From assembly GCA_902616855.1 (NCBI GenBank), contig CACMUL010000005.1, positions 1-64,000 of the forward strand: a DNA stretch of 64,000 nucleotides, written 5' to 3'. The notes beneath the pieces are model-generated. The model was given only the letters and a program-made list of their open reading frames with translations, was not told the DNA's origin and ran no database searches. A program made the translations under genes and the position numbers. The stretch comes from an uncultured Alphaproteobacteria bacterium (GTDB taxonomy: Bacteria; Pseudomonadota; Alphaproteobacteria; HIMB59). This document shows positions 37,981 to 48,010 of the stretch, in pieces (the first letter of the stretch is position 1; every line of letters begins with the position of its first letter).

Positions 37981-38456
37981 ACTTTACACATACTCTATCT
38001 GATTCTAAAAATTGGATTATCAATCATAAAGACCAACTAGAGATTAATTGGAGTGAAAAAGATATTGAACTTCACCTCAATAAAGAAACAAGTTTTAATA
38101 TTTATCTTCTAGATCAAACTAACGTCAAAGGTGCTTTGATAGGACATTTTTTATATCAAGATCAAAAGGTCAGTGAATTTGAAATTTTACATATTGCTGT
38201 TTTGCCTGAATTTAGAAACCAAGGGTTGGGAAGAATGATTTTAGAAGAGCTTGAAAAACAACTCAAAAGTACTGGAAAATCATTTAAAATCTTTCTGGAA
38301 GCGAGTGCTATTAATAATTTTGCTATTAAACTTTATGAAAAATTAGGCTATAAAGCCTACAATGAAAGAAAAAACTATTACCGGAGTAAGTCTATAAACG
38401 CTCCAAATACGCAAGACGCAATTTTGTTTGCAAAATCCCTTAATGCCATCAAATAA
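37977..38456 (+). CDS. rimI: Ribosomal protein S18-alanine N-acetyltransferase-like GNAT
   Basis: 159 aa; EILHIAVLPEFRNQGLGRMILEELE GNAT motif; TTG start overlapping agt stop. Confidence 0.8.
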   Translation: MNFTHTLSDSKNWIINHKDQLEINWSEKDIELHLNKETSFNIYLLDQTNVKGALIGHFLYQDQKVSEFEILHIAVLPEFRNQGLGRMILEELEKQLKSTGKSFKIFLEASAINNFAIKLYEKLGYKAYNERKNYYRSKSINAPNTQDAILFAKSLNAIK

Positions 38457-39756
38457 GAAATTTTATATTAGAACATTTGGTTGTCAGATGAATGTTTATG
38501 ACTCTGATAAAATGAAAGATATTTTTCTATCTCATAATATCAATCAAACAGATGACTTTCAAAATGCAGACTATGTAGTTTTAAATACTTGCCACATCCG
38601 TGAAAAGGCAACAGAAAAAACATTTTCAGATTTAGGAAAAATTCATAAAAAAGGAAAAGAAGACCAAAAAGTTATTGTTGCTGGTTGTGTAGCTCAAGCT
38701 GAAGGTGAATTAATTCAAAAAAGGGCACCTTACGTGGACTTAGTGATCGGACCACAATCCATTCAGTCATTAAATAAATTTTTAGATAAAAATAATTTAC
38801 CTAAGACATCTATCACTGAATTTGATGTGAATGAAAAATTTGACACGCTCAATCATATTAAAACGAATACGTCGAATAAATCTGCATTTGTGACTATTCA
38901 AGAAGGTTGTGATAAGTTTTGTCATTTCTGCGTTGTTCCCTATACAAGAGGATCAGAATATTCAAGAACAGTTAAGGAAATCTCTGATGAGGTTAAATCT
39001 TTAATTGATCAGGGGGTGGTGGAATTCACACTTTTAGGTCAAAATGTTAATGCCTATCATGGTTTAGATACTCAAGGTCAATCAAATAATCTAGCATCTC
39101 TTATTAACAGTATTAGTTTAATAGATGGAGTTGAAAGAATTACTTATTCTACAAGTCACCCTGTGAATATGACTGATGACTTAATTTCCCTTCATGGTGA
39201 AAACTCAAAACTTATGCCCTATCTTCACCTTCCTGTTCAATCAGGTTCTGACAAAGTTTTAAAATTAATGAACAGAAAACATACTAGGGATTATTATTTT
39301 GAAATCATCGAAAAGGTTAGAAAAGTAAAACCCGATATAGCACTTTCTTCCGATTTTATTATTGGTTTTCCTGGAGAAACAGACAAAGATTTTGAAGACA
39401 CAATCGATCTAATTGAAAGAGTTAAATACATGAATTCTTACTCTTTTAAGTATAGCCCAAGACCAGGTACGCCTGCGGCTGATCGTGAAGAAATAGATCA
39501 AGTAATTCTCGACGAGCGTTTAAAGATCACACAAGATTTACTCAATGAACAACAAATTGAATACAACAACCAGTTTGTAAAAAAGACAGTGCAAGTATTA
39601 ATTGATGGTGCTGGTAAACACACAGGACAAATCAAAGGCAAGTCACAATTTAATCAAAGTGTAGCCCTGCAGGGAGATAAAGAAATAATAGGTCAAATAA
39701 TTCCTGTGCAAATCAAAGAGGTTTTAACACACTCATTATTAGGAGAAAAAATTTAG
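38443..39756 (+). CDS. miaB: tRNA-2-methylthio-N6-dimethylallyladenosine synthase
   Basis: IRTFGCQMNVYDSDKM, EGCDKFCHFCVVPYTRG radical SAM motif; start at internal ATG 38443. Confidence 0.96.
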   Translation: MPSNKKFYIRTFGCQMNVYDSDKMKDIFLSHNINQTDDFQNADYVVLNTCHIREKATEKTFSDLGKIHKKGKEDQKVIVAGCVAQAEGELIQKRAPYVDLVIGPQSIQSLNKFLDKNNLPKTSITEFDVNEKFDTLNHIKTNTSNKSAFVTIQEGCDKFCHFCVVPYTRGSEYSRTVKEISDEVKSLIDQGVVEFTLLGQNVNAYHGLDTQGQSNNLASLINSISLIDGVERITYSTSHPVNMTDDLISLHGENSKLMPYLHLPVQSGSDKVLKLMNRKHTRDYYFEIIEKVRKVKPDIALSSDFIIGFPGETDKDFEDTIDLIERVKYMNSYSFKYSPRPGTPAADREEIDQVILDERLKITQDLLNEQQIEYNNQFVKKTVQVLIDGAGKHTGQIKGKSQFNQSVALQGDKEIIGQIIPVQIKEVLTHSLLGEKI

Positions 39757-40713
39757 TTGAGTCCTGTAAATTTTTCTTCCCATCAAAAACAACTCGAGTT
39801 TGAGGATAATCAATTTCTATCAAGCCTATTTGGTTACCACGATAAAAATTTAAAGGTCTTAGAGAATAAATTTAAAGTAAAGCTATATACAAGAGGCAAC
39901 CTTTTATCTATAAAAGGTAATAGAGATCCAGTTGAAAAAGCCTACTTTATTATCCAAGGCTTATATCAAAAATTGAAGAACAACGATATTTCTGCAGAAG
40001 AAATAGAAAACAATATTGATTTAGCAAAACCTACATATATCAAAGAACAAATCGAACAAGATCAGAAATTTCAAATCAATACAAAATTAAAAACAATTTA
40101 TCCCAAGACTAAAAACCAAGAGCTCTTTTTAAAAGAAATGAGATCAAAAGATGTCGTTTTTGCTGTTGGTCCAGCGGGAACAGGAAAAACTTACTTAGCT
40201 GTTGCATATGCAGTTAGTCTTTTTGTAGAAGGTAAAATTAATCGATTAATATTATCAAGACCAGCAGTTGAAGCGGGTGAACGATTAGGTTTTTTACCTG
40301 GAGATATGAAAGAGAAAATTGACCCTTATTTACGACCACTTTACGATGCCTTGTATGAGATGATGCCAGGTGAGGAAATTGACCGAAAAATGGTAAATAA
40401 TTTAATAGAAATAGCTCCTCTTGCCTTTATGAGAGGAAGAACATTAAATAAATCTTTTATAATTTTAGATGAAGCACAAAACACCTTATCGACACAGATG
40501 AAAATGTTCTTAACTAGATTAGGGCAAAACTCAAAAATGGTTATCACGGGAGATTTAAGTCAAAAAGATTTACCCGATAATGCAAAAAGTGGAATGCAGG
40601 ATGCAATGGAAAAATTAGAAAAAGTTAAAGACATCGGGTTTGTTCATTTAAATAGTAGTGATGTATGTAGACACACACTAGTAGAAAAAATAATTAATGC
40701 TTACGATAAGTAA
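39757..40713 (+). CDS. phoH: PhoH-like ATPase
   Basis: 318 aa; AVGPAGTGKTYLAVAYAV, LSRPAVEAGERLGFLPGD, FIILDEAQNT; TTG start. Confidence 0.94.
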   Translation: MSPVNFSSHQKQLEFEDNQFLSSLFGYHDKNLKVLENKFKVKLYTRGNLLSIKGNRDPVEKAYFIIQGLYQKLKNNDISAEEIENNIDLAKPTYIKEQIEQDQKFQINTKLKTIYPKTKNQELFLKEMRSKDVVFAVGPAGTGKTYLAVAYAVSLFVEGKINRLILSRPAVEAGERLGFLPGDMKEKIDPYLRPLYDALYEMMPGEEIDRKMVNNLIEIAPLAFMRGRTLNKSFIILDEAQNTLSTQMKMFLTRLGQNSKMVITGDLSQKDLPDNAKSGMQDAMEKLEKVKDIGFVHLNSSDVCRHTLVEKIINAYDK

Positions 40714-40715
40714 TT

Positions 40716-41165
40716 TTGAGGATTAGTAATAAAAAATTTGTGATTGAGATAATTGGAGACAAGAATTTAGAGCAATTTCTAAAATCCTCCAAAGAAAAGT
40801 TAAAAAAGTTGTCAGAATATTTTCAAACAATCCACCAAGCTGATCATCAAACGCAACTGACAATAAAAATAGTTTCTAATGAAGAAATTAAAAGCATGAA
40901 TAAAAAATTTAAAAATAAAAATAAAATAACTGATGTGTTATCTTTCCCCGACGGAGACTTTTCTGGTGATATTGCTATTGCAGATAGTTATATTTTAAAT
41001 CGCAATAAAAAAATTAATGAACAAAACTTTTTTATGCTAGTGAGTCATGGATTACATCATTTATTTGGTTATCATCACTACGATAAACAATCGAGAAGTA
41101 ATATGAGATTTTTAGAAAACACACTGATGAAATTATTAGGTTTAAAAAAAGTACATGAAAATTAA
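40716..41165 (+). CDS. ybeY: Endoribonuclease YbeY
   Basis: 149 aa; DVLSFPDGDFSGDIAIA, VSHGLHHLFGYHHYD; TTG start. Confidence 0.92.
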   Translation: MRISNKKFVIEIIGDKNLEQFLKSSKEKLKKLSEYFQTIHQADHQTQLTIKIVSNEEIKSMNKKFKNKNKITDVLSFPDGDFSGDIAIADSYILNRNKKINEQNFFMLVSHGLHHLFGYHHYDKQSRSNMRFLENTLMKLLGLKKVHEN

Positions 41166-41982
41166 AAAAAATTTAGCGATTAAATTAGTCAAAGAACTGA
41201 TTCAAGACGAGAATTTCAAAAAAGATATTATTGATCTTATCTCAGCGACTTCAGATAGTTCAGGGATTGCCAAGAATGAAGAAAAAAAAATCTTTAATAA
41301 TCTTTTAAAGGTTCACAAAAAAACTGTTGATGATGTAATGGTTCCAAGAGGTGAAATAATTTTTATTGATCAAAATATTGATAAAGAAAACATCATTAAA
41401 ATTATTAATAAAGAAGCTCACTCAAGAATGCCCGTTGTAAAAAAAGACTTAGAACATTGCTTGGGAATGGTTCATATCAAGGATTTATTCAAGAAAATCA
41501 ACAATAAGTCCTTTAATATTAAGAGTTTATTGAGAGAGGTCATTTATATTCCCTCCGCTACACCTGTTTTTAATCTTCTTCAAAAAATGAAAAAACAAAA
41601 CATCCATTTAGCAATTGTCATGGATGAATTTAATAGCGTTACTGGTTTGGTTACCATCGAAGACTTAGTGGAAGAAATAGTAGGTGAGATTGAAGACGAA
41701 CACGATAAGGATGAAGCACCGATGTTTCGACAAAAAAACAATAATATAATTATGGATGCTGCAATGCTTGTTGATGATTTTGAAAGAGAATTTGATGTCA
41801 ATATACCAGATGATTTAAAAGAGGATGTAGGAACTATAGGCGGTATCATATTTAATATAGCTGGTCGTATACCAAAGAAAAAAGAAAAATTTACAATAAA
41901 TAAAAAATTATCTTTCACCATTCACAAGGTATCAACAAGAAAAATTCTTGAAGTTGTGGTTAGTGGTGTCAAATCTCAATAA
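41155..41982 (+). CDS. corC: CBS / CorC-HlyC domain protein
   Basis: 275 aa; VDDVMVPRGEI, MDEFNSVTGLVTIEDLVEEIVGEI. Confidence 0.9.
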   Translation: MKIKKNLAIKLVKELIQDENFKKDIIDLISATSDSSGIAKNEEKKIFNNLLKVHKKTVDDVMVPRGEIIFIDQNIDKENIIKIINKEAHSRMPVVKKDLEHCLGMVHIKDLFKKINNKSFNIKSLLREVIYIPSATPVFNLLQKMKKQNIHLAIVMDEFNSVTGLVTIEDLVEEIVGEIEDEHDKDEAPMFRQKNNNIIMDAAMLVDDFEREFDVNIPDDLKEDVGTIGGIIFNIAGRIPKKKEKFTINKKLSFTIHKVSTRKILEVVVSGVKSQ

Positions 41983-43462
41983 TCTACTACCCTATCTCTC
42001 TAGGCCAATAAGCTTAATAATTATTTTTTCTATTGTTTATGTATTTTCTCTTCCTCCATTTGGAGTATCTGTTTTCTATTACTTATCATTTTCAATCATT
42101 TTTTATAATATTCTAACTAATGATAATTTTTCGAAAAAATATATATTTTATTTTTTCTTATTTACTCAAATAATTACATTAAGTTGGATTACACAGTCCT
42201 TTTACTCAGGAGGTTTTGGATATTTATTCTTAGGTATTATTTTAGTAGGCGCACTCTCTTTATTTATTGCATTCTTACATTATTCAGCAACAATTCTAAT
42301 CCTAGTTACATTTAAAAAAAAATTACTACAGATTTTCTTATTACCACTAGGTTTATCTATAATAGAAATACTAAAGGAATTTATTTTTGGAGGCTTCCCT
42401 TGGAATCCTAGTGCAATCATATATTACAAAAATATTTGGATCTTAAAATCACTACCATTTTTTGGTGTTTATGGTTTGGGATTAGTTGCCCATTTGATTG
42501 TGGGTTTAATTATTTATTTTCTCTATTACAAAAAAAAAGTTGTAATTTTTAGTTTGTCATCAGTACTTGTTTTAATTTATGCATTTGGTTTTTTTGAAAA
42601 TAATACTGAGAGAAAAACAAACAATGAAACTCTAAACATTCTTTTAATTCAACCTAATCTCTATGAGTCATTAGTAGAATTTGACGTTCTAAGAAATCTT
42701 GAAATATATGAAAAATTAACCCTAGAAGCTCTCACAAATTCTCCAAAAACAGATTTAATTATTTGGCCTGAAGGCTCTTTACCTATTGATTTAAATAATA
42801 GGGAAGGACTTCTTACTAGATTATCCTCTTTAATTAACGAGGATCAAAAAATCATAGTTGGATCGAGCGCTATTGAGGAAAACCAATTATTTAATCGTCT
42901 ATATATCATTGATCATCAAGGAAAGACCATTGATTTTTACGATAAGCAAAAGTTGGTTCTGTTTGGAGAATACATACCCTTTGTTAAACCTATTTTAAGC
43001 AAATTTTTAAATTTAGGAATGAACTATACTCCTGGAACTGATCAAAAAATCTTAAAATTACCAAAAAATATAAATGCTGTTCCAATGATTTGTTTTGAGT
43101 CTATTTTTAATTATAAATCAATTAATACTGAGGTTTGTAATGCAGATATGGTGATACAAATTTCAAATGACTCTTGGTTCGGTAAATGGTACGGACCACA
43201 TCAGCATCTGGCTAACTCTCTTCTAAGAAGTGTTGAATTCCAAAAACCTCTCATAAGATCAACTCCTTCAGGTATTACATCTGTTGTTGATTACTCGGGC
43301 AAAATTATTGAGACTATTCCAACAAACAAAAAAGGTTATCTTTATTATCAACATCCAATTAATAAATATAAATCAAATTGTTCATCAACTTTATTTTCAG
43401 TAAGTCTTTTGATTTTTTTAATATTTCTACTTAGTTTTTTATATGTTCGAATCAAAAAATAA
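41948..43462 (+). CDS. lnt: Apolipoprotein N-acyltransferase
   Basis: 504 aa; TM N-terminus; IIWPEGSLPI, FGEYIPF, MICFESIF, NDSWFGKWYGPHQHLA. Confidence 0.93.
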   Translation: MKLWLVVSNLNNLLPYLSRPISLIIIFSIVYVFSLPPFGVSVFYYLSFSIIFYNILTNDNFSKKYIFYFFLFTQIITLSWITQSFYSGGFGYLFLGIILVGALSLFIAFLHYSATILILVTFKKKLLQIFLLPLGLSIIEILKEFIFGGFPWNPSAIIYYKNIWILKSLPFFGVYGLGLVAHLIVGLIIYFLYYKKKVVIFSLSSVLVLIYAFGFFENNTERKTNNETLNILLIQPNLYESLVEFDVLRNLEIYEKLTLEALTNSPKTDLIIWPEGSLPIDLNNREGLLTRLSSLINEDQKIIVGSSAIEENQLFNRLYIIDHQGKTIDFYDKQKLVLFGEYIPFVKPILSKFLNLGMNYTPGTDQKILKLPKNINAVPMICFESIFNYKSINTEVCNADMVIQISNDSWFGKWYGPHQHLANSLLRSVEFQKPLIRSTPSGITSVVDYSGKIIETIPTNKKGYLYYQHPINKYKSNCSSTLFSVSLLIFLIFLLSFLYVRIKK

Positions 43463-44087
43463 ATACTTTGGTAGAAAAAAAGGAAAGTCATTTGTAAGAC
43501 TCGAGCAATACTCAAAATTTCTTAAAGAACCAAATAAAATATTATTTAATAAAATCAAAACACCAAGAATTTTAGAAATTGGAATTGGTGATGGAGAAAA
43601 AATCAGTGAAGATGCAAAACTATATTCAAAAATAAACTTTATTGGTTGTGATATTTTTGCTGATGGAGTTTTAAGAGCTATCAGGAACTCTGTTGATGAT
43701 AATTTGAAAAATCTTCAAGTCTTTCATTTAAATATTCAAGATCTTTTACCATTCATACCAAACAATTATCTTCAGGAGATAAGAATATACTTTCCAGATC
43801 CGTGGCCAAAAAATAAGCATAAAAAAAGGCGCACTGTTAATAAACTCCTTGTAAAAGATCTCACAAAAAAACTAAAAAAAAAAGGAGTTATTCGTTTTGC
43901 TACTGATCATGGTGACTATTTTATTGAAGCTTTGGCTTTGATGAAAAAGTTCAAATACACCATGCCAGATATTAGCCCTAAATGTTGGAAATATAGTGAT
44001 TCCAACGCTTTACACACCAAATTTGAGAAAAAAGCCTTAGACAAAAATCATAAATTATTCTATTTTAGCGTTCTTAAAAATTATTAA
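43443..44087 (+). CDS. trmB: tRNA (guanine-N7-)-methyltransferase
   Basis: 214 aa; LEIGIGDGEKI, IRIYFPDPWPKNKHKKRR. Confidence 0.95.
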   Translation: MFESKNKYFGRKKGKSFVRLEQYSKFLKEPNKILFNKIKTPRILEIGIGDGEKISEDAKLYSKINFIGCDIFADGVLRAIRNSVDDNLKNLQVFHLNIQDLLPFIPNNYLQEIRIYFPDPWPKNKHKKRRTVNKLLVKDLTKKLKKKGVIRFATDHGDYFIEALALMKKFKYTMPDISPKCWKYSDSNALHTKFEKKALDKNHKLFYFSVLKNY

Positions 44088-44099
44088 CCAACGATGAGG

Positions 44100-44125
44100 A
44101 GGTGGGTTATCCCGCCTTTTTTTTT
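44100..44125 (+). terminator. Intrinsic terminator/attenuator immediately upstream of nusA
   Basis: AGGTGGG-TTAT-CCCGCCT followed by a run of T; ends about 15 nt before the nusA start. Confidence 0.85.
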
Positions 44126-44139
44126 AACTAGAAAAGATA

Positions 44140-45642
44140 ATGCTAAATAACACAGAAATATTAAAAGTTGCCGAAGTCGTCTCACAAGAGAAGGGCATCG
44201 AAATGGATATAGTAATGGAGGCTCTTGAGGAGTCTTTTGAAATTATTGGAAAATCAAAATACGGAATGGACAATAACATCAAAGCATCTATTGACCGTCT
44301 TACAGGAAATATAAGTTTATCTCATATTAAAGATGTGGTTGAAAAAATTGATCCTGTTTTGCAGGCAAATCAAATTTTATTAGATCATGCTAAAAAATAT
44401 GATGCTGATACTGAAATTGGAAAACAAATAACAATTCCTTTACCATCCGTAAACTTTGGAAGAGTTACAGCCAATATGGCAAGGCAAGTTATTTACTCTA
44501 GAGTTAGAGAAGCTGAAAAAAGAAGACAATTTAATGATTTCAAAGATCGCGTCGGAGAAGTTTTGTCGGGTATTGTTAAAAGAATTGAATTTGGAAATAT
44601 TATTGTTGATCTTGGTAAGGCCGAAGGATTTTTGAGAAAAGATGAACTCATTCCAAGAGAGAATTTTAAAAATGGTGATCGTATTAGAGCTTATTTCTTC
44701 GATATAAAAGAAGAAGCCAAAGGACACCAAATTTTTCTTTCAAGAACTCACCCTCAATTTATGGCAAAATTATTTGAACAGGAAGTACCTGAAATATATG
44801 AGGGTCAAATAGAAATTTTATCTGTTGCAAGAGATCCAGGTAGTAGAGGAAAGATTACAGTTCGTGCAAACGATAAGTCCATCGACCCAGTTGGGGCATG
44901 CGTAGGTATGAGAGGTTCTAGAGTACAGGCTATTGTTAATGAATTACAAGGTGAAAAAATCGATATCGTAAATTGGTCAGAGCTAAAGTCGATGTATGTT
45001 CAAAATGCCATTGCGCCCGCGCAAGTCGCAAAAGTTAATGAATTTGAAGACTCAAATAGAGTAGAGATAGTCTTACCTGAGGATCAGTTAAGTATTGCTA
45101 TTGGTAGAAGAGGTCAAAATGTAAAATTAGCTTCAATACTTACTAATCTTGAAATTGATATACTAACTGAAAAAGAAGACGCAGAAAGAAGACAAGAGGA
45201 ATTTAAAAAAATCACTTCTCTTTTCGCTGAAAAACTTGATCTCGAAGATATGATTGCACAATTATTGGCGGTCGAGGGATACACAAGTATTGAAAAAATT
45301 GCTAATGCCTCTATCCAAGATATAGAAAAAATTGAAGGATTTGATAATGAGCTTGCCGCCGAGATATATGCTCGTGCCACACAGTATATGGAAAACGAGA
45401 AGGCAGAACTTGAGAAATTAATTCAATCTTCGAAGCTAGATGATTACGTCAAAGGAATTTCAGAGTTTGATAATAAAATTTTAGCTACATTGATTGAGAA
45501 CAATATTTTTTCACGTCAAGATCTTGCAGATTTAGCAACTGATGAATTAGTGGGTAGAGACGGCATACTACAAAAAAGAGTTGAAAAATCTGCTGCAGAA
45601 AAAATTATTATGGATGCTAGGGAGATTTATCTTAATAGCTAA
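44140..45642 (+). CDS. nusA: Transcription termination/antitermination factor NusA
   Basis: 500 aa; S1/KH region GACVGMRGSRVQAIVNELQGEKIDIV, IGRRGQNVKLAS. Confidence 0.96.
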   Translation: MLNNTEILKVAEVVSQEKGIEMDIVMEALEESFEIIGKSKYGMDNNIKASIDRLTGNISLSHIKDVVEKIDPVLQANQILLDHAKKYDADTEIGKQITIPLPSVNFGRVTANMARQVIYSRVREAEKRRQFNDFKDRVGEVLSGIVKRIEFGNIIVDLGKAEGFLRKDELIPRENFKNGDRIRAYFFDIKEEAKGHQIFLSRTHPQFMAKLFEQEVPEIYEGQIEILSVARDPGSRGKITVRANDKSIDPVGACVGMRGSRVQAIVNELQGEKIDIVNWSELKSMYVQNAIAPAQVAKVNEFEDSNRVEIVLPEDQLSIAIGRRGQNVKLASILTNLEIDILTEKEDAERRQEEFKKITSLFAEKLDLEDMIAQLLAVEGYTSIEKIANASIQDIEKIEGFDNELAAEIYARATQYMENEKAELEKLIQSSKLDDYVKGISEFDNKILATLIENNIFSRQDLADLATDELVGRDGILQKRVEKSAAEKIIMDAREIYLNS

Positions 45643-45648
45643 TTTTGA

Positions 45649-47661
45649 ATGACAAAAGAGACAAAGAACACAAATACATCTTCGGCTAAACCCTCTACGC
45701 CTACCTCTACAACATCCGCACCTCCCAGAAAAAAACTGACTCTCAATACAACAGCATTTCAAAAAAAACTTTCTTCTATTTCAGTTAATAATCTTTTAGA
45801 TGAAGAACCAGACTACGAAAAAATGCCCAGTCTTGCAAAGACTAAAAGAAATAGAGAAAAACAAAAAACAAAATTTAAACCAAATTTAACTAGCTCTCAA
45901 AAAATTGTCCGTGAAGTTGACATACCTGTAAAAATTTCTGTGCAGGAATTAGCAAGTAGAATGTCAGAAAAAACAGGTGATGTTGTAAAAGCTCTTATGA
46001 AAAGTGGAATTATGGCTACTGCTAATCAATACATAGATGGAGACACTGCAGAACTTATAGTTACAGAATTAGGTCATACACCGAAAAGAGAAGAGGCGAT
46101 CAGTTTAAAAGATGAAATTGCAAATCACCAAAAAACAAAAATATCCAAAATTTTACCCAGACCTCCAATTGTTACTGTGATGGGCCATGTTGATCACGGT
46201 AAAACATCTCTGTTGGATGCACTAAGAAATACAAATGTAACTTCAAAAGAGTCTGGTGGAATTACTCAACATATTGGTGCGTATCAAATTCAACATAAAA
46301 ACAATCCTATTACTTTTTTGGATACACCTGGTCATGCAGCTTTCTCAAATATTCGCTCTAGGGGAGCAAATTTAACAGATCTTGTTGTATTAGTAGTTGC
46401 TGCTAACGATAGTGTTAAACCTCAAACAATTGAAGCAATTTCTCATGCCAAAGCAGCAAAAGTTCCTATTGTTCTTGCAATTAATAAAATGGACTTACCA
46501 GATGTTGACCCAAGCATTGTTAGAAATGATTTGTTAACTCACGAGGTAGTTGTAGAAAGCTACAGTGGAGATGTATTAGAAACTGAAATATCTGCAATTA
46601 AAAAAACAAATCTAGAAAAATTATTAGATAACATTTTATTACAAGTAGAAATTCTAGATCTTAACGTCGAACATAACAAACTCGCTGAAGCGATTGTAGT
46701 TGAGTCTAAAATAGAAACAGGAAAAGGACCTGTTGCAACAGTAATTGTAAAAAATGGAACATTTAAAGAAGGCGATCATTTTACTTGTGGTTCGTCTTAT
46801 GGAAGAGTTAGAGCTTTACTTGATGAAAATGGTAGCAGAATTAAATCAGCTAGCCCAGGCATGCCGATTGAAGTGTTGGGTTTTGACTCAGTGCCACAAG
46901 CAGGTGATACAGTTTATGTTATGCCAAATGAGGATATTGCAAAAGATATTACAGAAAAAGTAAAAGAACAAAAAAAATTAGAAAATACAGAGGCAGTTAA
47001 AAAATCATCACTAGAGGAAATGATGGCTAATGTATCAAAGGGAGATATGAAAAAACTTCCAATCATTGTCAAAGCAGATGTTCAAGGATCTCTTGAAGCA
47101 ATAGTTTCCTCACTAGAAAAAGTTGGCAATGAAGAAGTTAAAATCAATGTCGTCCATAACGCTATTGGTGCAATTAATGAAAGTGATGTAAGCTTAGCAA
47201 ATTCTGCACAAGGGCTAGTAATTGGTTTTAACATCAGAGCTATCCCACAAGCCCGAACAATTGCAAAACGTGATAAAGTAGATATACGATATTATTCAAT
47301 TATTTATGAATTAATTGATGATATGAAAAAAATGCTCTCTGGTCTTCTCACTCCAGACACTAAAGAGGAAATTATTGGTCATGCCGAGGTTCGTGATACT
47401 TTCAAATCCTCAAAGTTTGGTACAATTGCAGGCTGCTTTGTTACTGACGGTATAGTCCAAAATTCTGCTAAAATCAGGCTTGTTAGAGAAGGTAAAATCA
47501 TACATGAAGGAGAAGTTGGAACCCTTAAGCGTTTTAAAGATGATGTCAAAGAGGTTAGAGAAAACTATGAGTGTGGTATTTCATTCAAAGATTATTCAGA
47601 TATTTTGGAAAAAGATGAAATTGAATTTTATGTAACTAAGGAAGTTCAAAAAGAATTATAG
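45649..47661 (+). CDS. infB: Translation initiation factor IF-2
   Basis: 670 aa; PIVTVMGHVDHGKTSLLDALR, FLDTPGHAAFSNIRSRGA. Confidence 0.97.
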   Translation: MTKETKNTNTSSAKPSTPTSTTSAPPRKKLTLNTTAFQKKLSSISVNNLLDEEPDYEKMPSLAKTKRNREKQKTKFKPNLTSSQKIVREVDIPVKISVQELASRMSEKTGDVVKALMKSGIMATANQYIDGDTAELIVTELGHTPKREEAISLKDEIANHQKTKISKILPRPPIVTVMGHVDHGKTSLLDALRNTNVTSKESGGITQHIGAYQIQHKNNPITFLDTPGHAAFSNIRSRGANLTDLVVLVVAANDSVKPQTIEAISHAKAAKVPIVLAINKMDLPDVDPSIVRNDLLTHEVVVESYSGDVLETEISAIKKTNLEKLLDNILLQVEILDLNVEHNKLAEAIVVESKIETGKGPVATVIVKNGTFKEGDHFTCGSSYGRVRALLDENGSRIKSASPGMPIEVLGFDSVPQAGDTVYVMPNEDIAKDITEKVKEQKKLENTEAVKKSSLEEMMANVSKGDMKKLPIIVKADVQGSLEAIVSSLEKVGNEEVKINVVHNAIGAINESDVSLANSAQGLVIGFNIRAIPQARTIAKRDKVDIRYYSIIYELIDDMKKMLSGLLTPDTKEEIIGHAEVRDTFKSSKFGTIAGCFVTDGIVQNSAKIRLVREGKIIHEGEVGTLKRFKDDVKEVRENYECGISFKDYSDILEKDEIEFYVTKEVQKEL

Positions 47662-47662
47662 T

Positions 47663-48007
47663 GTGGACAATAAGCCAAGTTTTCGAACCAAAAAAGTTGA
47701 ACTTTCAATTAAAAGGCTTGTCTCTGAATATCTCGTAACTCAAAAAGATTATCTTTTAAAATTTCCAACAGTTCGTTTCGAAATAACTGAAGTAAGAGTA
47801 AGCAAAGATTTAAGATTTGCAAAAATTTATCTTATTCATAATATTTCAGAGGAGGATTTTAAAGAATTTAATAAACTTTATCTGAGAGAAATACAAAGTT
47901 TAATCGCAAGAACTCTTACAAGTAAATATACTCCAAAAATATCTTTAATTTTTGATGAATCTTTTCAAGAGTCTTTAAAAGTACAATCACTTCTAGATAA
48001 ATTATAG
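47663..48007 (+). CDS. rbfA: Ribosome-binding factor A
   Basis: 114 aa; VSKDLRFAKIYLI; position between infB and truB; GTG start. Confidence 0.88.
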   Translation: MDNKPSFRTKKVELSIKRLVSEYLVTQKDYLLKFPTVRFEITEVRVSKDLRFAKIYLIHNISEEDFKEFNKLYLREIQSLIARTLTSKYTPKISLIFDESFQESLKVQSLLDKL

Positions 48008-48010
48008 ATC

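Noticed and set aside
41580-41921. 113-aa minus-strand ORF inside corC
   Set aside because: Ser/Ile-rich antisense artefact of the conserved CBS protein.
46754-46963. 69-aa ORF within infB in another frame
   Set aside because: Alternative frame of conserved IF-2; no independent support.
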